Positions 20,562 through 30,072 are shown, counted from the stretch's first letter. The stretch: DNA of 64,000 bases from Thalassolituus hydrocarboniclasticus (GCF_025345565.1 NZ_CP054475.1:1394448-1458447), one strand, 5' to 3'. Notes: a model not told the origin generated them from the letters alone. Numbers and translations: made by a program.

Positions 20562-20831
20562 TTATTCATCGTCATCAACACCGAACTCACGATCGAGTTC
20601 GCGCATTTTTTTGGCGTAAATTGCAACAATTGCCAGGAACACATAAATCGAACCCTGCTGTGCAAACCAGAAACCCAGACCAACGCCGCCTACCGGAATC
20701 ATATCGAGTACCGGGCGGAACAGGATGCCGAAGCCATACGACGTCACTGCCCAAATAACCAGTAATACGAACATTAATCTCAGGTTTTTGCGCCAGTACG
20801 CGTTCTTATCGTCTTCTGACTTGAAAGCCAT
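20562..20831 (-). CDS. DUF4212 symporter small subunit
   Basis: 89 residues with two membrane helices (about 18-40 and 50-72), a conserved N-terminal YWRKNLRLM segment and an acidic C-terminal tail. The AGGAGGGG ribosome site is strong. DUF4212 proteins almost always precede a VC_2705-like sodium:solute symporter, as here, and are annotated as its small subunit. Confidence 0.92.
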   Translation of the reverse strand: MAFKSEDDKNAYWRKNLRLMFVLLVIWAVTSYGFGILFRPVLDMIPVGGVGLGFWFAQQGSIYVFLAIVAIYAKKMRELDREFGVDDDE

Positions 20832-20896
20832 AACCCCTCCTAGTTTTTATTTGAATGCAGAATCAACCTAGCAGCATAGCGTCAGAACACGACAGC

Positions 20897-20913
20897 TAGA
20901 CCTTGGTAGTACC
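20897..20913 (-). promoter_or_regulatory. TACTACCAAGGTCTA motif upstream of the DUF4212 operon
   Basis: Read on the minus strand, toward the operon, this is TACTACCAAGGTCTA. It shares ACCAAGGTC with the site before yjcH-actP and TAGAC with that before acs. It is a candidate CrbR site about 70-80 bp before the start codon. Confidence 0.4.
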
Positions 20914-20917
20914 AATT

Positions 20918-20935
20918 TTGAACAGCTCTGTTCAA
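20918..20935. promoter_or_regulatory. 18-bp perfect palindrome upstream of the DUF4212 operon
   Basis: TTGAACAGCTCTGTTCAA is a perfect inverted repeat with 8-bp arms and a 2-bp centre, four bases from the neighbouring CrbR-like motif. It is AT-flanked and far from any coding sequence, so a protein-binding site is likely. A second inverted repeat, AGTAAC-N5-GTTACT, follows at 20959-20975. Regulator unknown. Confidence 0.5.
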
Positions 20936-21298
20936 TTTGTGTTTTCTATAGCTAAAACAGTAACTTAGCGTTACTTTTGTGCACCTTTTAAAGGCTTGGG
21001 TGACCATGGTCGCAGGTGGCAAAAATGGCGTGCTTTGGTGCTAATACGTACGCCTTTAGTCCGGTATAAAAGCGCTCCGGCGACGGCTGATTATGAATAA
21101 TTGGCCCGATTTGCCGGGTCTGACAGAGCCATTGAAAGCGACAGATGGCGGATTTTTCCCGCAATATATTTTATGATCCGCTCACCTGGCCTACCAATAA
21201 CAGATAACGCAACTGGCCGGGGTCCGGCCGTGCTGCGGCTCGTTGTTATACGGGCATTGCCTGCGTCCGGAATTGCACCAGCTCTGGAGAGTCCCTTT

Positions 21299-21853
21299 GT
21301 GAAAAAATCCTTATCCGCTTTAGCGTTTACCCTGCTGTCATCCGTTACTCTGGCAGATCCGGCTGTAGGCCAGTGGGTTACCATCGACGATGAAGATGGC
21401 AGTCAGGCCAGTGTTGTCGACATCAGCATTAACGAAGAAGGCAAGCTGCAGGGTACTATCGTAAAACTGCTGCGTGAAAAAGATCAGGGCAAATCCTGTG
21501 AAAAATGCCCGGACGATTTTAAAGATCAGCCAGTAGAAGGTCTGACCTTTATGTGGGATCTGGAAAATGACGGTGAAGGCGAGTGGGAAAGCGGCCGTAT
21601 TCTCGACCCTAAATCCGGCAGCATTTATAAGTCCCAGCTGGAAGTTGCCGAAGATGGTCAGAGCCTGAGCGTTCGCGGTTATATCGGCGTATCCTGGATT
21701 GGCCGCAGCCAGAAATGGTTACGTTACGAAGCCCCAGCTGCAGAAACAGCTGCAGAAACTGCAAGCGCAGACAGCAGTGCAGAAACAACCGAAGCAGCGA
21801 CTGCTGAAGCCGCGCCGGTTGAAACAGCAGCCGAAACCGCTGCCGCAGAATAA
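21299..21853 (+). CDS. secreted DUF2147 protein with Ala/Glu-rich tail
   Basis: 184 residues from GTG 21299, chosen because it follows GGAGAG and begins a signal peptide (KKSLSALAFTLLSSVTLA); in-frame codons further upstream look non-coding. The DUF2147 domain spans about 22-140 (PAVGQWVTIDDEDGS; MWDLENDGEGEWESGRILDP; VRGYIGVSWIGRSQKW). The family is a periplasmic/secreted beta-rich domain of unknown function. The last ~45 residues are a low-complexity Ala/Glu/Thr tail that looks like a spacer. Monocistronic, with its own terminator. Confidence 0.85.
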   Translation: MKKSLSALAFTLLSSVTLADPAVGQWVTIDDEDGSQASVVDISINEEGKLQGTIVKLLREKDQGKSCEKCPDDFKDQPVEGLTFMWDLENDGEGEWESGRILDPKSGSIYKSQLEVAEDGQSLSVRGYIGVSWIGRSQKWLRYEAPAAETAAETASADSSAETTEAATAEAAPVETAAETAAAE

Positions 21854-21878
21854 CGTATTAGGTTTTTTATTCTGCTGA

Positions 21879-21904
21879 AGCCCGCTTAACCGCGGGCTTT
21901 TTTG
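21879..21904 (+). terminator. rho-independent terminator after the DUF2147 gene
   Basis: Stem AAGCCCGC/GCGGGCTT followed by a run of Ts, 25 bp past the stop. Confidence 0.88.
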
Positions 21905-21958
21905 TGTCTGTAATCTGCTCATATCGGCAATGTGATTTCTGCCCGTTGTTGAACGCCA

Positions 21959-21987
21959 CAGTCATAACCCCGTCATATTTTCTTCCT
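21959..21987 (+). promoter_or_regulatory. Pho-box-like tandem repeat upstream of the TonB receptor
   Basis: CAGTCAT-AACC-CCGTCAT-ATTT-TCTTCCT matches the PhoB binding pattern of 7-bp CTGTCAT-like units spaced by 4 bp. Two units are good and the third is weak. It lies about 92 bp before the receptor start and 17 bp before a GntR-type palindrome, the same arrangement as at the other two phosphonate promoters. Confidence 0.55.
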
Positions 21988-22003
21988 AATCTGCACTGGC
22001 TAA

Positions 22004-22017
22004 CTGGATTAGACCAG
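22004..22017 (+). promoter_or_regulatory. GntR/HutC-type operator upstream of the TonB receptor
   Basis: CTGGATTAGACCAG is an imperfect palindrome of the TGGTCTAGACCA type bound by HutC-subfamily GntR regulators. It stands downstream of the Pho box, where a repressor would block initiation or promoter clearance. The local candidate regulator is the PhnR-like protein at 32771-33499. Confidence 0.55.
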
Positions 22018-22078
22018 ATTCGGATGCCGCCGGCACAAGGGGCGTGATTGCGGCTTACTGGAAACTATGGGGATTAGG

Positions 22079-24874
22079 ATGAAGACGTTTAAAACTGCAA
22101 AACTGCCACTGCTGGCGACACTGTTACTGGGCAGCCAGCTGGCACTGGCCGATGCCAGCCTGATGGGTTCGGTGATTGATCAAAGCTCAATCTTACCCGG
22201 TGCAACGGTGACCGTTGTGGAAACCGGTGCCCGTGTTCAGAGCGATGAGCGCGGTCAGTTTATTCTCAAAGGCCTGCAGGCCGGCACTTACAATCTGAAA
22301 ATTACCTACGTCGGTTATGAACCGTTGCAGACAACGGTTACTGTAATGGCTGATGAGCGTAAAGATCTGGGCGCACTGAAAGTGGTATTTACCGGTGCAG
22401 GCATCGAAGAAGTGGTCGCCGTTGGCCATATTTTCCAGGGCGAAATGAAAGCGCTGAACACGCAGAAAAATTCCAACCGTATTCTCAATGCTATTTCGGC
22501 TGACGGTATCGGTAAATTACCGGACCGCAACGCCGCCGAAGCGGTACAGCGTATTCCTGGCGTATCTATCGAGCGCGATCAGGGCGAAGGCCGCTTTGTT
22601 GCCGTGCGTGGTTTACCGGCACAGTGGAGTTCTGCCTCGCTGAATGGTGACCGCATTCCGACTGCCGAAGAAGAAACCACCTCGCGTGCGACAGCATTCG
22701 ATTTTTTCCCGACCGAAATGATCGAAAGCGTGGAAGTCAGCAAAGCGGTCACGCCGGATATGGAAGGCGATGCCATTGGCGGTAATGTGAATTTTATTAC
22801 CCGCCGCGCACCGCAGGAAACCACACTGGATGTCACCGTTGGTACCAACTACAACGATAAAGCGGAAGAGAGTGGTTATAACCTGAATATTCTGGCCGGT
22901 GACCGCAGTAACGATGGTAAGTGGGGTTATATCGTTAATGCCAGCCAGTATGTGCGTAACTGGGCGACCGATAACTTCGAACCACGCCGCAGTGGCGAAG
23001 GGATTAAACGTCTTGAATTGCGCGATTATACCGGTGAGCGCGATACCCGTGGTTTTAACGGTGCCGTGGAATATAAATTCGATAATGGCGATACCGTCTA
23101 TGCCCGTACCCTGTACGGCACCCTGATCGACGATGAAACCCATTACAAACACCGCTACCGTTTTGATAAAGACCGGATCGAGCTGCAGCATATTCACAAT
23201 ATTCTGACCACCGAACTCAGCGGGCATCAGCTGGGTGGCGAGCACTGGGTCGGAGAGGGTGGTTTACTGGAATGGAAAGCCTCAACCTACGATAACCACT
23301 TCTATTACGGTGATGTGCCGAACAGCAAAGACAAGAGCTATTTTGTTGCCCGTTTTGATCAGAAAAACGTAGGCTTTGTCGGGCTGGACAACCGTAGCGG
23401 TAAAAACCTGTCGTACAACATTATTGACGGTGGTAACAGCCCGGCCAGTGAACCATCCACGCATTTACCGGATGGCTTCAGCATGGACCCGACACAGATG
23501 GCGCTGTCCTCCATCGAGCTTTATAAGGTCGATGTGCGGGAAAAAGATAAAGTCGTGGCCCAGCTCGATTTTACCCAGGATATGAATTACGACCTGCAAT
23601 TAAAATTCGGTACCAAATACCGTGAAAAAGAACGGGTTGCACGTTTTTCCGATGAGTTTTATCAGTGGAAAGACAGTGCGACAACGCCGCTTTTGAGCGA
23701 CTTTGACTTAAGTGATCAGCCGGGCCGTAACGATTATCTGGAAGAAATTAACGCCGGTTACGCCGATGATTTCAGTCAGGTGGCGGATATGTCGGATCTG
23801 GAAAATTTCTGGAATAACAACCGCGATCAGTTCGAGCTGATTGATGACGAATCCTATACCGTAGCCAACGGTGGCGCGCTGGGCCGTAACTTTGATGTAA
23901 ACGAAACCCAGATGGCCGGTTACGGGATGGCGACTTATCAGCTGAACGATGATGTCAGCCTGGTCGGTGGCGTGCGCATTGAACGCACCGAGACCGAAGT
24001 ATCCGGTTACAGTGCCGAAGACAATGCCGGCACGCTGGTGATTGTGCCGGTTAAAAAGACCAAGTCTTACACCTCGGTACTGCCGTCTGTACATATGACC
24101 TACGCCCTGACCGACGACAGCAACCTGCGTGCTGCCTTCAGCCGTACCTTTGCCCGTCCGGACTTTGGTTCGCTGGCGCCGGGTCAGGCCTATTCTGAAG
24201 CCGATGGTGAACTGGTGGTGGGTAATCCGGGACTGAACCCGACCTATTCCAATAATCTGGATGTGTTATTCGAGCGTTATTACGACAATGTCGGTGTGAT
24301 TTCCGGCGGCCTGTTCTATAAGCAGATCAGTGATCCGATTTTCAGCAAGCGTTCTGAAGTAACCTTTAAAGGTGAAACCGTTGACCGTGTGGATTCGGTG
24401 AACGGTGATAATGCCTGGCTGGCCGGTGCCGAGTTTGCTTTCAGCCGTCGCCTCGATTTTATAGCCGATGCGCTGGAAAATGTGGGCGTACAGGCCAACT
24501 ACACCCGTATGCGTTCGGTGATGGAATTAACCAATGGCCGCAAAGCCGATATTCCGCGTCAGGCCGACTCGCTGTATAACGCCGCGTTATTCTACGATGA
24601 CAGCACCTTTGCTGTGCGCATCGCGGTTAACCATAAAGGCGCTTATATTCAGGAACACGGTGACAGCAGTGACGAAGACAGCTACTACGGTGATTACACC
24701 AGTGTTGACCTGAGTGCGTCTTATCAGGCAACCAGCGATCTGATGGTGTATGCCGATGTGAATAACATCACCAACGAACCGATGAAGTACTACCTCGGCA
24801 GCGAAAGCCGCCCACTGCAGGTGGAATACTACGGTTACCGCGCCAATCTGGGTGTGAAATACAGCTTCTTCTGA
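22079..24874 (+). CDS. TonB-dependent outer-membrane receptor
   Basis: 931 residues from ATG 22079 (GGGGATTAGG upstream; a start four codons earlier is less well placed). Signal peptide (LLLGSQLALA), then a carboxypeptidase-regulatory-like domain (about 30-100; GATVTVVETGARVQSDERG), then the plug (LPDRNAAEAVQRIPGVSIE, FVAVRGL, GGNVNFITRR) and a 22-strand barrel ending in VKYSFF. This 'CarboxypepD_reg-like plus plug' type takes up large or complex nutrients with ExbBD-TonB energy. Upstream are a Pho-box-like repeat and a GntR operator shared with the phosphonate genes, so a phosphonate-containing ligand is inferred. No local TonB/ExbBD genes. Confidence 0.93.
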   Translation: MKTFKTAKLPLLATLLLGSQLALADASLMGSVIDQSSILPGATVTVVETGARVQSDERGQFILKGLQAGTYNLKITYVGYEPLQTTVTVMADERKDLGALKVVFTGAGIEEVVAVGHIFQGEMKALNTQKNSNRILNAISADGIGKLPDRNAAEAVQRIPGVSIERDQGEGRFVAVRGLPAQWSSASLNGDRIPTAEEETTSRATAFDFFPTEMIESVEVSKAVTPDMEGDAIGGNVNFITRRAPQETTLDVTVGTNYNDKAEESGYNLNILAGDRSNDGKWGYIVNASQYVRNWATDNFEPRRSGEGIKRLELRDYTGERDTRGFNGAVEYKFDNGDTVYARTLYGTLIDDETHYKHRYRFDKDRIELQHIHNILTTELSGHQLGGEHWVGEGGLLEWKASTYDNHFYYGDVPNSKDKSYFVARFDQKNVGFVGLDNRSGKNLSYNIIDGGNSPASEPSTHLPDGFSMDPTQMALSSIELYKVDVREKDKVVAQLDFTQDMNYDLQLKFGTKYREKERVARFSDEFYQWKDSATTPLLSDFDLSDQPGRNDYLEEINAGYADDFSQVADMSDLENFWNNNRDQFELIDDESYTVANGGALGRNFDVNETQMAGYGMATYQLNDDVSLVGGVRIERTETEVSGYSAEDNAGTLVIVPVKKTKSYTSVLPSVHMTYALTDDSNLRAAFSRTFARPDFGSLAPGQAYSEADGELVVGNPGLNPTYSNNLDVLFERYYDNVGVISGGLFYKQISDPIFSKRSEVTFKGETVDRVDSVNGDNAWLAGAEFAFSRRLDFIADALENVGVQANYTRMRSVMELTNGRKADIPRQADSLYNAALFYDDSTFAVRIAVNHKGAYIQEHGDSSDEDSYYGDYTSVDLSASYQATSDLMVYADVNNITNEPMKYYLGSESRPLQVEYYGYRANLGVKYSFF

Positions 24875-24896
24875 TGTGCAGGTGACTTTTTAATCA

Positions 24897-24930
24897 GCCT
24901 CACGGGACAAACCCGTGAGGCTTTTTTTTT
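24897..24930 (+). terminator. rho-independent terminator after the TonB receptor
   Basis: Perfect 10-bp stem GCCTCACGGG/CCCGTGAGGC, loop ACAAA, followed by T9. It should limit read-through into the large lipoprotein gene. Confidence 0.93.
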
Positions 24931-25058
24931 GCATATGAGACTGATATCACAAATCTATACGAAAAAGACCTGATTTATCCATATTTGTTTTTGAGTGCTT
25001 TAACAGCGTCGGTGCAGTGATTAGCATGCGTGATCTGATTAAATGCATGAGAGATATT

Positions 25059-28000
25059 ATGAGACAGCTATCGGCTTTTATACTTTTTGGGATGTTAACC
25101 GCCTGTGGGGGTGGTGGATCAGGTGTAAAAGTGGATGCTGAACCGGGAAAACCCACCCATCCGGAAACAGAAGTACCGGCCGTTACCCGCTTGCAGGTCG
25201 TTGAGAGCCGCGCTGACAGTATTTTGTTGCGCTGGGGACATCCTGCCGGTGTTGCACAGTTTGAGGTTTACCGTGATGGCAATCTGTTAGCCGTCATTAA
25301 CGGCAATCTGACCTCGTATCAGGATAACAATCTGATTGCCGGGCAATCGTATCAATATCAGGTTGTTGCACTCAACGCATCCGGACAACGCTCCCAGCCT
25401 GTTTCTGTCAGCGCGACAGCGTTTAACAATCAGGCTCCTGTTATTGCAGCCGTACCGGAATTCCTGACGCTGACCAGCAGCCAAAGCACTGGCCAGTCAC
25501 TGCATAGCTTCTCTGCCACCGACGCGGACGGACACAAGCTGAGCTGGAGCATTGCCCAGCCACTGAATGCGCCTTTTTCAATATCAGCCGATGGAGTACT
25601 TACTCTTAAACAGAGTGCAGCCAATCTGGGTGGCAAGGTCTATTCGCTGGTCATCGATGTCAGTGACGGTTTCAGTGTTACCAGCACCTCTGTCGGTGTC
25701 GGTTTTATTGATATGGGAAATTCTGCGGGGCAGCGCGGATTGCTGCGTCAGGTATATACCGGTCATACCTTTGATGGCACTGTAGATTCGCTGCTGGCTT
25801 TTAATCAGTATCCGAACAGCCCAAGCTCAAGCAGTGTTGAGCCGCAGTTTAAATCACCATCCGGTGTAGGTAATAACTATGGGCAGCGCATGTCGGGGTT
25901 CCTGTTGCCGCCGGTGACTGGTGAATATACTTTCTGGGTTGCAGCGGACGATGCTTCTCAGTTGTTTTTAAGTACGGATTTCAGTGCAGACAACAAACAG
26001 AAAATAGCTGAAGTTACCAGTTGGGTTGGAGAAGATAACTGGGGAGCCAGGCCAGAACAAAAATCACAATCTGTAACGCTGCAAGGCGGTAAGCCGTATT
26101 TTATCGAAGCGTTAATGGTAGAGCAGTCAGGTGGTGATCACCTGTCGGTAGCCTGGACAATTCCCGGCGGAGAGCGTCAGCTTATCAGTGGTCAGTACCT
26201 CAGTCAGCCGCTTGATCGCCAGCCCCCTGAAGCCATAACCGACTTATCTCTGGTCAGAACAGACGAAGCCAGCGTGATTCTTGAATGGAGTAAGCCTGCG
26301 GATAATAACGCTGTTGCCGGCTATGAAGTCTGGAAAAGCGGTACATTACTGTCGACACTTAATGCTGCCGATTTATCAGAAACCAATATCGAAATTAATA
26401 ATCTTGATGGTGGTCAGCGCTACGACTTTTATATTGTGGCATTCGATGCTGCCGGTAACCGTTCGGTCGCGGGTAATATTGCCTCGGTGATGATCAGTGA
26501 TTACACCCCGCCGGCTGCTCCCGGTAATTTAGCAGTAAGTGATGTTACGACCTATTCAGCAAACATCCGCTGGTCTGAACCGGAAAACGGCCTGCTGTAC
26601 CGTATTTTTATTGACGATCAGTTAATTACTACCAGTGCGGCGGCAGAGTACACACTCCGCAACCTGAAGCCGGGTCAGAATTATACTGTTCAGGTATTCA
26701 GTGTCGATGCCGCCGGCAATCAGTCAGCCCGAAGTGCTGCCAAAACAATTACCACCGTTGCTATCAATACTGCCGAACCGTATTTCACGGCAGAACATTT
26801 TTCTGCGCTGGTGTCACGGGATGCGACCGCCGGACAGGGTATTTTCCAGGCTCGCGGTTATATTGACGGCAATGCCCCGCTGAATTATCAGATTACGGCT
26901 GGTAATGACGCCGGGTTATTTTCGTTATCGGCAAGTGGCGAACTGACTCTGGCCGCCAGCGCTCAGAATGCAGCTTTCAGTCATACCTTAACCATCAGTG
27001 CCAGTAATGGCAGCAGCTCAGCCAGTATGCAGCTGACGGTGATGGTGCTGGAGTCATCCCGCTTGGCGCAGCAGGGGGTTAATCAGCAGATATGGACCAA
27101 TGTTTCCGGAGGTCAGGTTGCTGATATTCCGTTAAGTGCTATGCCGGCTGAGCAAAACCGTCTGCAGAACTTATCCAGCCCATCGGGCATGGGTGACAAC
27201 TATGGTCAGCGTGTGCGGGGATTCTTAAAAGTACCGGTAACGGGCAGCTACAGTTTCTGGATTGCGTCCGATGACAGCAGTGAGCTGCGCCTGTCCAGTG
27301 ATATCGATCCGGCCAAGGCCGAAGTGGTTGCACGGGTAACTGGTTACACCAATCAGGACAGCTGGATTAACAATAATCAGCTGAAAACCAATATTGAGCT
27401 GTTAGCCGGACAGCTGTATTACATCGAAGCCTTGCATAAAGAAGGTGGCGGTGGTGACCATATGTCGGTTGCCTGGCAGGGCGCAGGGGGCGCTGCGAAA
27501 ACGCAATTAACCGGCGATTATCTGATGCCATACAGTGCGCTGTACCCATCTGCGCCGACGGTGAATAAACTGGTGCAGTCCGGCTTTGATAAAAATGGTG
27601 AACAGTTAACACTGAGCCTTAATATTCCTGACGATGCTGATGGTCTGCAGGTGTTTATTTATTACGGCACCACCGATGCCGGTGATCAGATTTCCGGATG
27701 GCAGAAAATGTTTTCTCCGGGCGCATTAGCGGCCGGTAATCAGCAGATTTTTCTGCCGGGTATCGTTCCGGGTGAGAACTATTTTATCCGTGTGGAAGTA
27801 CGTGGCCCGGCCGGCAGCAGCTGGAGTTCTGTGGTGCCTGTATCCACCCAGATTATTCCCGCAGGTAAACAGGCCGGTGAAGCCTTACCACAAAGCATCG
27901 ACCTGAGTGTCGAGGTAGACGGTAATACCAAGCAACTGAGTTTTTATAAGCACAGTGTGCGCTCGCCGAATTATCAGTTATTAACCTTCGATAACCGTCG

Positions 28001-29855
28001 CCAGCAGCAATATCAGGCGCTGGTGCCTATGCCGGAACCGCGCACCTATCGTGGCCGGGTGACGAATGACCCGTATCAGGTGGTTACCGGGGTAATTGAT
28101 GCGATGGGCCGTATGCATATTTCCGCCTGGCGCGGCGACGGACGGGCCTGGGGTAAAGTTGTTGATGTGTCTGATCTGATTGATGAGCAGGCGCTGGGTA
28201 ACAGTGAAACCCAGACCGAAGAACTGCAGATTCAGGTGAGTGTTCCGGCCGCGGAAAATAACCGTTATTACGTGCCGCAGCCAGGTGCTGATTTCCATAA
28301 CAATCTGGTCCGCGTATCGTTTAAACACGAATACAACCAGTTTATGAATCAGGCCGGTGGCAGTGTGATTAACTCCATTGCGCAAATGGAAAACCATATC
28401 AACGAAACAGATTATGTCTGGGCACAGAAAACCGGTTTACGCTGGGATGTGGGTCGCGCATTAATCGAAGTGCATGGCGATTCAACCGCTGGCAATAACC
28501 AGCCAAGACCGGCGGGAACCGATGCCACGAATTTCAGCATTGATTTTCAGGATCCGTTTAATGGTGGTCATTGCTGGGGCGGTGGTGACTGGGTCGGGTG
28601 TGTTGCCAACTACACTATGAACTGGGGCTATACCCATGAAATCGGTCATAACATGGGCTTAGGCCATGGTGAACAGACCGACAATAATAACCAGCTGCAG
28701 GAACCCGGCACTCATATGTCGAACATGCAGGCGCGTAAAACCACGCGGCGTTTGCAGGCTGGCAGTAAATTCAAACCGGCCAGAACATTGACCGATGCGA
28801 TGCCACCAGCAGCCTTTAAAGATTATCTGAGTGTTTATCAGGATGAGTCTGCAAGCGTTGCTGTATTGGCTAATGACTATGATGCCAATGGTGAGGAACT
28901 GAGCATTGCCGCCTTTGATGCAACCACGGCACAGGGTGGACAGGTAACACAGCAGGGCAATGTTTTACGCTACACACCGCCTGCAGGTTATATCGGTGTG
29001 GATCAGTTTACCTACACCGTAACCGATGGTTCTTTGCGTACTGTCGGGCCGGTGCAGATTCAGGTTTTACGTAATGGCTTAACCGGCGACTGGAATATGG
29101 AGGCTATAACCTCTGACCATAACGTTACTGACGCCAGCGGCGATAATAATCACCTGACCGCGCCGGAATTATCCGCCTTAAGCAGCGGTCTGGCGCTGGC
29201 GGATGTGCGTGAAGCCAGCAACAGCAATCATGCGATGACGATGGCCCTGATGGCTTCGGCAGCTAAAGCAGATGATGCGCTGGGGCATAGTTTATTGCCG
29301 CATAAACTCGATCCGGGTCATAAAAGTTTTACCGCCTCAATGTGGGTCAAATATAACGAGATCAGTGGGGCGCGCTTATTGATGGGTAAATCCTCCAATG
29401 GCCCGAATAATATGGAATACGGTGGTTGGGAAATCCGCAGTAACGGCACTGCCGTGGAAATGCAGGTTAATTTCCGTGATCGTCTGATGGTGAATAATCA
29501 GGCGGTTATCCGTGCAGACAATGCGCTGAGCAATGGCGTCTGGCAGCATCTGGTGATGGTTATTGACCGTGACGGTGGTAGTGAAAGCGGTGAACTGCGC
29601 GGTTATCTGAACGGTGTGGCGATTGCAGAACCGGTTCCCTTACCTCAGGGAGCCGGGCCCATTATGGCGGCGATGAACTCCTCCGGTTATGGTGGTGGTT
29701 CGCCGTTCCGGGTTGGTGGGCATGCGCACCTGAACTGCAGTGGTGAAGGGAATGCAAAGGTATGCGAGCTGGCGGCAGGACAGGCATTTGATGATGTGAA
29801 AATTTATCATAAGGCCCTGAGCGAAGCCGAAATCCAGGCACTCTCTGTGCGTTAA
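25059..29855 (+). CDS. giant surface lipoprotein metalloprotease with PA14, FN3, cadherin-like and LamG domains
   Basis: 1598 residues from ATG 25059, chosen because it gives a short lipoprotein signal (FILFGMLTACGGGG, lipobox LTAC); in-frame ATGs at 25026 and 25047 are possible. Order by sequence pattern: FN3 (about 40-118), cadherin-like (127-220), PA14 (225-385; FLLPPVTGEYTFWVAADD), two FN3 (389-565), cadherin-like (573-668), second PA14 (671-825; VPVTGSYSFWIASDDSS), FN3-like (833-925), a peptidase region with metzincin zinc motif HEIGHNMGLGH at 1193-1203, an Ig/cadherin tandem-repeat domain (1255-1335) and a LamG-like C-terminus. PA14 and LamG modules commonly bind glycans. It follows the TonB receptor on the same strand. 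The substrate is unknown; cleavage of a glycosylated or phosphonylated protein is inference. Confidence 0.85.
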   Translation: MRQLSAFILFGMLTACGGGGSGVKVDAEPGKPTHPETEVPAVTRLQVVESRADSILLRWGHPAGVAQFEVYRDGNLLAVINGNLTSYQDNNLIAGQSYQYQVVALNASGQRSQPVSVSATAFNNQAPVIAAVPEFLTLTSSQSTGQSLHSFSATDADGHKLSWSIAQPLNAPFSISADGVLTLKQSAANLGGKVYSLVIDVSDGFSVTSTSVGVGFIDMGNSAGQRGLLRQVYTGHTFDGTVDSLLAFNQYPNSPSSSSVEPQFKSPSGVGNNYGQRMSGFLLPPVTGEYTFWVAADDASQLFLSTDFSADNKQKIAEVTSWVGEDNWGARPEQKSQSVTLQGGKPYFIEALMVEQSGGDHLSVAWTIPGGERQLISGQYLSQPLDRQPPEAITDLSLVRTDEASVILEWSKPADNNAVAGYEVWKSGTLLSTLNAADLSETNIEINNLDGGQRYDFYIVAFDAAGNRSVAGNIASVMISDYTPPAAPGNLAVSDVTTYSANIRWSEPENGLLYRIFIDDQLITTSAAAEYTLRNLKPGQNYTVQVFSVDAAGNQSARSAAKTITTVAINTAEPYFTAEHFSALVSRDATAGQGIFQARGYIDGNAPLNYQITAGNDAGLFSLSASGELTLAASAQNAAFSHTLTISASNGSSSASMQLTVMVLESSRLAQQGVNQQIWTNVSGGQVADIPLSAMPAEQNRLQNLSSPSGMGDNYGQRVRGFLKVPVTGSYSFWIASDDSSELRLSSDIDPAKAEVVARVTGYTNQDSWINNNQLKTNIELLAGQLYYIEALHKEGGGGDHMSVAWQGAGGAAKTQLTGDYLMPYSALYPSAPTVNKLVQSGFDKNGEQLTLSLNIPDDADGLQVFIYYGTTDAGDQISGWQKMFSPGALAAGNQQIFLPGIVPGENYFIRVEVRGPAGSSWSSVVPVSTQIIPAGKQAGEALPQSIDLSVEVDGNTKQLSFYKHSVRSPNYQLLTFDNRRQQQYQALVPMPEPRTYRGRVTNDPYQVVTGVIDAMGRMHISAWRGDGRAWGKVVDVSDLIDEQALGNSETQTEELQIQVSVPAAENNRYYVPQPGADFHNNLVRVSFKHEYNQFMNQAGGSVINSIAQMENHINETDYVWAQKTGLRWDVGRALIEVHGDSTAGNNQPRPAGTDATNFSIDFQDPFNGGHCWGGGDWVGCVANYTMNWGYTHEIGHNMGLGHGEQTDNNNQLQEPGTHMSNMQARKTTRRLQAGSKFKPARTLTDAMPPAAFKDYLSVYQDESASVAVLANDYDANGEELSIAAFDATTAQGGQVTQQGNVLRYTPPAGYIGVDQFTYTVTDGSLRTVGPVQIQVLRNGLTGDWNMEAITSDHNVTDASGDNNHLTAPELSALSSGLALADVREASNSNHAMTMALMASAAKADDALGHSLLPHKLDPGHKSFTASMWVKYNEISGARLLMGKSSNGPNNMEYGGWEIRSNGTAVEMQVNFRDRLMVNNQAVIRADNALSNGVWQHLVMVIDRDGGSESGELRGYLNGVAIAEPVPLPQGAGPIMAAMNSSGYGGGSPFRVGGHAHLNCSGEGNAKVCELAAGQAFDDVKIYHKALSEAEIQALSVR

Positions 29856-29884
29856 CCATCACGGTTTAAAAGCGGCAACAACAC

Positions 29885-29922
29885 AGCCCGGTGTGACTTC
29901 AGTCACTCCGGGCTTTGTTTTT
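29885..29922 (+). terminator. rho-independent terminator after the lipoprotein gene
   Basis: A 13-bp stem with one mismatch (AGCCCGGTGTGAC pairing with GTCACTCCGGGCT), loop TTCA, followed by TTGT5. Confidence 0.85.
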
Positions 29923-30003
29923 CTGAGGCTGTTGTTTCTGAATCTGCGGTTTTGTCTGGCGTATCAGAAACTCTCCCTTTTCCAGGTTCAGCTCTGAACC
30001 TGC

Positions 30004-30031
30004 CTGTCATCGTTTTGTCATCCGCTGTCTT
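30004..30031 (+). promoter_or_regulatory. Pho box upstream of the FAD oxidoreductase operon
   Basis: CTGTCAT-CGTT-TTGTCAT-CCG-CTGTCTT: two near-consensus PhoB half-sites at 11-bp spacing plus a third at 10 bp. An AATACT -10-like hexamer follows at 30035-30040, and a GntR operator at 30046-30059. Confidence 0.65.
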
Positions 30032-30045
30032 TTAAATACTACCAT

Positions 30046-30059
30046 CTGGACTAGACCAA
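30046..30059 (+). promoter_or_regulatory. GntR/HutC-type operator upstream of the FAD oxidoreductase operon
   Basis: CTGGACTAGACCAA contains TGGACTAGACCA, one mismatch from the TGGTCTAGACCA palindrome. It starts six bases after the -10-like hexamer and ends 14 bases before the start codon, over the expected transcription start. Confidence 0.6.
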
Positions 30060-30072
30060 AAGAAGTATCAGG

